A program made the position numbers and the translations under genes. The notes under the pieces were generated by a model. The model did no database searches, had not been told where the DNA came from, and worked only from the letters and a program-made list of their open reading frames with translations. From NCBI GenBank assembly GCA_015661035.1, contig JACVJA010000040.1, positions 1 to 9,037 of the forward strand: a stretch of 9,037 bases of DNA, read 5' to 3'. Positions within the stretch are counted from its first letter, which is position 1. Every line of letters starts with the position of its first letter. Origin of the DNA: Candidatus Calidifonticultor daggyaiensis. GTDB lineage: Bacteria; Actinomycetota; Humimicrobiia; Humimicrobiales; Humimicrobiaceae. Positions 6,383 through 9,037 of the stretch are shown here, piece by piece.

Positions 6383-6397
6383 GAAAGGAAATATATT

Positions 6398-7606
6398 ATG
6401 GCAGCAAAACAAAAATTTGAAAGGACAAAACCACATATAAACATTGGAACCATAGGCCATGTTGACCATGGAAAAACAACATTAACCAGTGCAATAACAT
6501 ACTGCCTAAAATCAAAGGGGCTAAATGTAGAACCTCGTAGCTTTGACTCAATAGATAATGCACCAGAAGAAAGAGAGCGTGGAATTACCATTGCTATAGC
6601 TCATGTTGAATATGAAACAGAAAACCGTCACTATGCACACGTAGATTGTCCAGGCCATGCAGATTATGTTAAAAACATGATAACAGGTGCAGCTCAAATG
6701 GATGGAGCAATACTTGTAGTATCAGCAGCAGATGGACCCATGCCTCAAACAAGAGAGCATATACTTTTAGCTCGTCAAGTAGGTGTACCATACATAGTAG
6801 TATTTTTAAATAAAGTAGATATGGTAGATGACCCAGAGTTAATAGAGTTAGTTGAGCTTGAAGTAAGAGAACTGCTTTCTGAATATGAGTTTCCAGGTGA
6901 TGAAATACCAATAGTAAAAGGATCAGCTCTTCAAGCTATGAACTGTGGCTGTGGAAAAGAAGAATGCAAATCCTGTGGCCCAATACTAGAGCTTATGAAA
7001 GCAGTAGACTCATACATTCCAACTCCACAAAGAGACATAGACAAACCTTTCCTAATGCCAATAGAAGATATATTCTCAATTACAGGTAGAGGTACAGTAG
7101 TTACCGGTAGAATAGAGCGTGGCAAAATTACAGTAGGTGAAAACGTAGAAGTAATAGGAATAAAGCCTAAAATACTAAAAACAGTAGTAACAGGCATAGA
7201 AATGTTTAGAAAACTGCTTGATGAAGGTGTAGCAGGAGACAACGTTGGACTCTTGCTTAGAGGTGTTACAAAAGATGAAGTAGAGCGTGGACAAGTTGTA
7301 GCAAAACCAGCCTCAATTACTCCACATTCACACTTTAAAGCACAAGTATACGTATTATCAAAAGAAGAAGGTGGAAGACATACTCCATTTTTTACAGGAT
7401 ACCGTCCACAATTTTACTTTAGAACAACAGATGTTACAGGAAATGTAACACTTCCTGAAGGTGTAGAAATGGTAATGCCAGGAGACAACACTGAAATGGA
7501 AGTAAAGCTTATTACTCCTATTGCAATGGAAGAAGGACTAAGATTTGCAATAAGAGAAGGTGGAAGAACTATAGGTGCAGGTAGTATTACTAAGATAATA
7601 GAGTAG
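6398..7606 (+). CDS. tuf: elongation factor Tu with a four-cysteine segment
   Basis: EF-Tu is the GTPase that carries aminoacyl-tRNA to the ribosomal A site. All G motifs are present: GHVDHGKT (20-27), RGITI (61-65), DCPGH (83-87), NKVD (138-141) and SAL (176-178), followed by domains 2 and 3 to the C-terminal SITKIIE. The 402 residues are slightly longer than the usual 394-400. The extra length is near the end of the G domain, where a Cys-x-Cys-x4-Cys-x2-Cys cluster occurs (Cys183, 185, 190, 193), a possible metal site. AAAGGA at 6384-6389, eight bases before ATG, is a good ribosome site. Seven of the 21 arginines use CGT, a codon absent from every other gene here. The gene lies before rpsJ as in most bacteria, but fusA is not upstream; a tRNA gene is. 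Confidence 0.99.
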   Translation: MAAKQKFERTKPHINIGTIGHVDHGKTTLTSAITYCLKSKGLNVEPRSFDSIDNAPEERERGITIAIAHVEYETENRHYAHVDCPGHADYVKNMITGAAQMDGAILVVSAADGPMPQTREHILLARQVGVPYIVVFLNKVDMVDDPELIELVELEVRELLSEYEFPGDEIPIVKGSALQAMNCGCGKEECKSCGPILELMKAVDSYIPTPQRDIDKPFLMPIEDIFSITGRGTVVTGRIERGKITVGENVEVIGIKPKILKTVVTGIEMFRKLLDEGVAGDNVGLLLRGVTKDEVERGQVVAKPASITPHSHFKAQVYVLSKEEGGRHTPFFTGYRPQFYFRTTDVTGNVTLPEGVEMVMPGDNTEMEVKLITPIAMEEGLRFAIREGGRTIGAGSITKIIE

Positions 7607-7618
7607 ACTAGCAGTAAG

Positions 7619-7631
7619 GCTGCATAGCAGC
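7619..7631 (+). other. short GC hairpin after tuf
   Basis: GCTGC and GCAGC pair perfectly across a three-base loop. It is the only compact G/C-rich hairpin in the spacer, but no T-run follows. It could be an mRNA 3' stabiliser or a weak pause site. Confidence 0.4.
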
Positions 7632-7828
7632 ATAATAAAATAGCATAATCATAAAAGAAATAGGGGTTAAATTTAGAAAGTTGTTTAAACATAAAAATTA
7701 ATAATATAACAACAAAAGAAATACTTAAAGTAATTATTTATATTGAAATAAGTATATGTAGAAAAAAAATTAAAATATAAAATTATAAAATTGATATAGT
7801 ATTTAGTAAGATAAAATAGGTGAAACTT

Positions 7829-7835
7829 AAGGAGG
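7829..7835 (+). promoter_or_regulatory. consensus Shine-Dalgarno sequence deciding the GTG start of rpsJ
   Basis: AAGGAGG lies seven bases before GTG 7843, the best-spaced ribosome site in the window. It fixes GTG as the start of S10 and shows the organism uses the standard 16S anti-Shine-Dalgarno. Confidence 0.88.
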
Positions 7836-7842
7836 AATTTAG

Positions 7843-8160
7843 GTGGCAGCCAAATTAGGGCAAAAAATAAGAATAAAACTGAAATCTTATGACCATGAAA
7901 TTATTGATAAATCTGCAAGAAAAATTGTAGAGACTGTTGAAAACTCAGGTGCAAAGGTTTCAGGCCCGATACCCTTGCCAAATAAGAAAAATGTTTATTG
8001 TGTAATAAGGTCACCTCATGTTGATAAGGATTCAAGAGAACATTTTGAGATAAGGGTTCACAAAAGATTAATTGATATTATTGACCCTACTCCTAAGACA
8101 GTTGATCTTCTTATGAGATTAAGTCTGCCAGCAGGAGTAGATATTGAAATTAAATCCTAA
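7843..8160 (+). CDS. rpsJ: 30S ribosomal protein S10 (NusE)
   Basis: S10 binds 16S rRNA in the head of the small subunit and, as NusE, joins NusB and NusG in antitermination. The protein reads as a standard S10: [10 protein letters not shown] (9-18), [13 protein letters not shown] (40-52), the family signature [13 protein letters not shown] (57-69), [16 protein letters not shown] (73-88) and the end [11 protein letters not shown]. At 105 residues it is two or three longer than usual because of a short MAAKLG extension. It starts with GTG after a consensus ribosome site. It is the first gene of the S10 operon and is followed by rplC, although the gap to rplC is unusually long. Confidence 0.99.
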   Translation: MAAKLGQKIRIKLKSYDHEIIDKSARKIVETVENSGAKVSGPIPLPNKKNVYCVIRSPHVDKDSREHFEIRVHKRLIDIIDPTPKTVDLLMRLSLPAGVDIEIKS

Positions 8161-8449
8161 AAAATAATAGTTGCAAACTCTAAATTATAAAAATTATAAA
8201 TTATAAGATATAGCTAATGAGCTGTAAAAAATAGTTAATAAGTTATAAAAGTTAAAGAATTAGTTAAATAATTAGTTGCAATTTTAATAATTATCAGAAA
8301 TAAAAATTTAAAAAGTAGCGATAAAAAATTAGCAATAAGTATAGATTAAAAATATAGATTACTATAGTTAAATTACTGTAGTTACTATAGTTAATATAAT
8401 TAATATAGTTAATACAATTAATATAGGTTTTATTTGAGAGTGATGCAAA
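8161..8449 (+). other. 289-bp low-complexity gap inside the S10 operon
   Basis: No gene is visible on either strand. The sequence is built from short AT-rich words such as AATTATAA, TAGTTA and TATAGATTA, and its last quarter is the degenerate tandem repeat listed at 8340-8426. rpsJ and rplC are usually separated by only a few tens of bases. No clear promoter or terminator can be assigned. Confidence 0.6.
8340..8426 (+). repeat. degenerate tandem repeat cluster between rpsJ and rplC
   Basis: From 8380 an 18-base period is visible. The unit AATTAATATAGTTAATAC (8398-8415) is followed by an exact partial copy (8416-8426) and preceded by a copy matching 15 of 18 bases (8380-8397). Just upstream, TATAGATTA occurs twice 13 bases apart (8340-8348, 8353-8361), and TACTATAGTTA recurs with varied spacing. 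This looks like slippage expansion of a short AT-rich word. Confidence 0.6.
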
Positions 8450-9037
8450 ATGTTAAGTGCAATTTATGGTAAAAAAATAGGTTCTACACAAGTATTTACA
8501 GAAAATGGTGCTGCTATTCAAGTTACAGCAATAGAAGCGCCAAGTTGTACAGTTGTACAGGTAAAAAGTGAGCAGACAGACGGTTATAATGCTTTAAAAG
8601 TAGGCTTTTTTGATGTAAAGGAAAGAAAATTAAATAAACCTTTAAAAGGTATTTTTGCGAAATTTAAGCTTCCTTATAAAAGGTTTTTAAAAGAGATTAG
8701 GATTGATAGGTTTGAAAAAGAATATAAGCCAGGAGATCAGATAGATCTGGGTTTAGATATTTTTAAAAAAGGTGATAAAGTAAAAATTACTGGGATTTCA
8801 AAAGGTAAAGGTTTTGCTGGAGTAATTAAAAGACATAATTTTCACAGAGGGCCAATGACTCATGGTTCTCATAATATTAGAAAGCCGGGTTCAATTGGAA
8901 TGTGCGCAACTCCGTCTAAAGTTCATAAAGGTAAAAAGATGCCTGGTAGAATGGGCGGGAAAAAAGTTACAATCCCTTCAGCAGAAATAGTAGATATTGT
9001 TAAAGAGCAGAACCTAATTCTTGTTAAAGGTAATGTT
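8450..9037 (+). CDS. rplC: 50S ribosomal protein L3, partial (runs off the window)
   Basis: L3 is a primary 23S rRNA binding protein near the peptidyl transferase centre. The frame is open from ATG 8450 to the last base, 196 codons. Recognisable segments are YGKKIGSTQVF (6-16), DGYNALKVGF (44-53), the conserved loop KGKGFAGVIKRHNF (118-131), GPMTHGSHNIRKPGSIG (134-150) and GKKMPGRMGGKKVT (161-174). Bacterial L3 is usually about 205-215 residues, so only the last ten to twenty are missing. The near-invariant GMTQ at the N-terminus is GSTQ here (Ser12). GAGAGTGAT at 8436-8444, five bases before the ATG, is a modest ribosome site. It should be followed by rplD. Confidence 0.97.
   Translation, partial: MLSAIYGKKIGSTQVFTENGAAIQVTAIEAPSCTVVQVKSEQTDGYNALKVGFFDVKERKLNKPLKGIFAKFKLPYKRFLKEIRIDRFEKEYKPGDQIDLGLDIFKKGDKVKITGISKGKGFAGVIKRHNFHRGPMTHGSHNIRKPGSIGMCATPSKVHKGKKMPGRMGGKKVTIPSAEIVDIVKEQNLILVKGNV

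Larger units (their letters stand above)
6075..6397 (+). other. 323-bp repeat-rich leader between tRNA-Met and tuf
   Basis: No gene is visible. The interval holds two copies of a 14-bp repeat with partial and inverted relatives, an extended -10 promoter at 6184-6192, a low-complexity T-rich stretch, and a perfect 21-bp tandem repeat next to the tuf ribosome site. If transcription starts near 6199, tuf has a leader of about 200 bases. No known riboswitch or T-box motif is recognised. Confidence 0.6.
7607..7842 (+). other. 236-bp spacer between tuf and rpsJ
   Basis: No gene is visible. A short GC hairpin, GCTGC-ATA-GCAGC (7619-7631), lies 12 bases after the tuf stop but is followed by A-rich rather than T-rich sequence. 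A possible promoter for rpsJ, TTGATA (7791-7796) and TAAAAT (7812-7817), has a 15-base spacer, shorter than ideal. I cannot say whether rpsJ has its own promoter. Confidence 0.5.

Noticed and set aside
6379..7692. Several minus-strand open frames of 70-103 codons opposite tuf
   Set aside because: They lie antisense to the highly conserved EF-Tu gene, have unnatural composition, and have no ribosome sites. They are shadows of tuf.
1..9037. Defence system, toxin-antitoxin pair, prophage or insertion sequence
   Set aside because: All long frames are identified as thiamine, glycosyltransferase or translation genes. No transposase, integrase, terminal inverted repeats or small toxin-like gene pairs were seen.

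Overview
The window is bacterial chromosomal DNA, very rich in A+T, with all recognisable genes on the + strand. Strong Shine-Dalgarno sequences (AAGGAGG before rpsJ, AAAGGAG before thiM), sigma70-type promoter sequences and the bacterial gene order tuf-rpsJ-rplC all point to Bacteria. The low G+C, AGA/AGG arginine codons and a cysteine-containing EF-Tu suggest an anaerobic Gram-positive or an uncultured lineage. I cannot name the phylum from the sequence.

Region 1 (about 1-3951) is a thiamine salvage operon: thiD, tenA, a surE-family phosphatase, thiM and thiE. The last four genes are tightly spaced or overlapping. TenA would release hydroxymethylpyrimidine (HMP) from thiamine breakdown products, ThiD would make HMP-PP, ThiM would phosphorylate hydroxyethylthiazole, and ThiE would join the two halves into thiamine monophosphate (TMP). 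ThiC, the thiazole synthesis genes, ThiL and thiamine pyrophosphokinase are not in the window. The SurE-like protein lies where an enzyme acting on TMP would fit, which makes it the most interesting gene here. No TPP riboswitch is visible.

Region 2 (3952-5763) is a 585-bp non-coding AT-rich stretch followed by a lone family GT4 glycosyltransferase, probably acting on a lipid or cell-envelope sugar.

Region 3 (5764-6397) has a near-consensus promoter, an elongator tRNA-Met(CAT) with encoded CCA, and a repeat-rich leader before tuf. The leader holds an extended -10 promoter, dispersed 14-bp repeats, and a perfect 21-bp tandem duplication that ends next to the tuf ribosome binding site.

Region 4 (6398-9037) is the translation cluster tuf (EF-Tu), rpsJ (S10) and rplC (L3, cut by the window end). 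Gaps of 236 and 289 bp separate these genes, which is loose for the S10 operon. The tuf gene uses CGT arginine codons that no other gene in the window uses, and fusA is not upstream of it.

I found no mobile element, CRISPR array, defence system or toxin pair. Most of the window is ordinary. The points worth follow-up are the SurE-like gene in the thiamine operon, the EF-Tu cysteine cluster and codon bias, and the repeat-bearing spacers.
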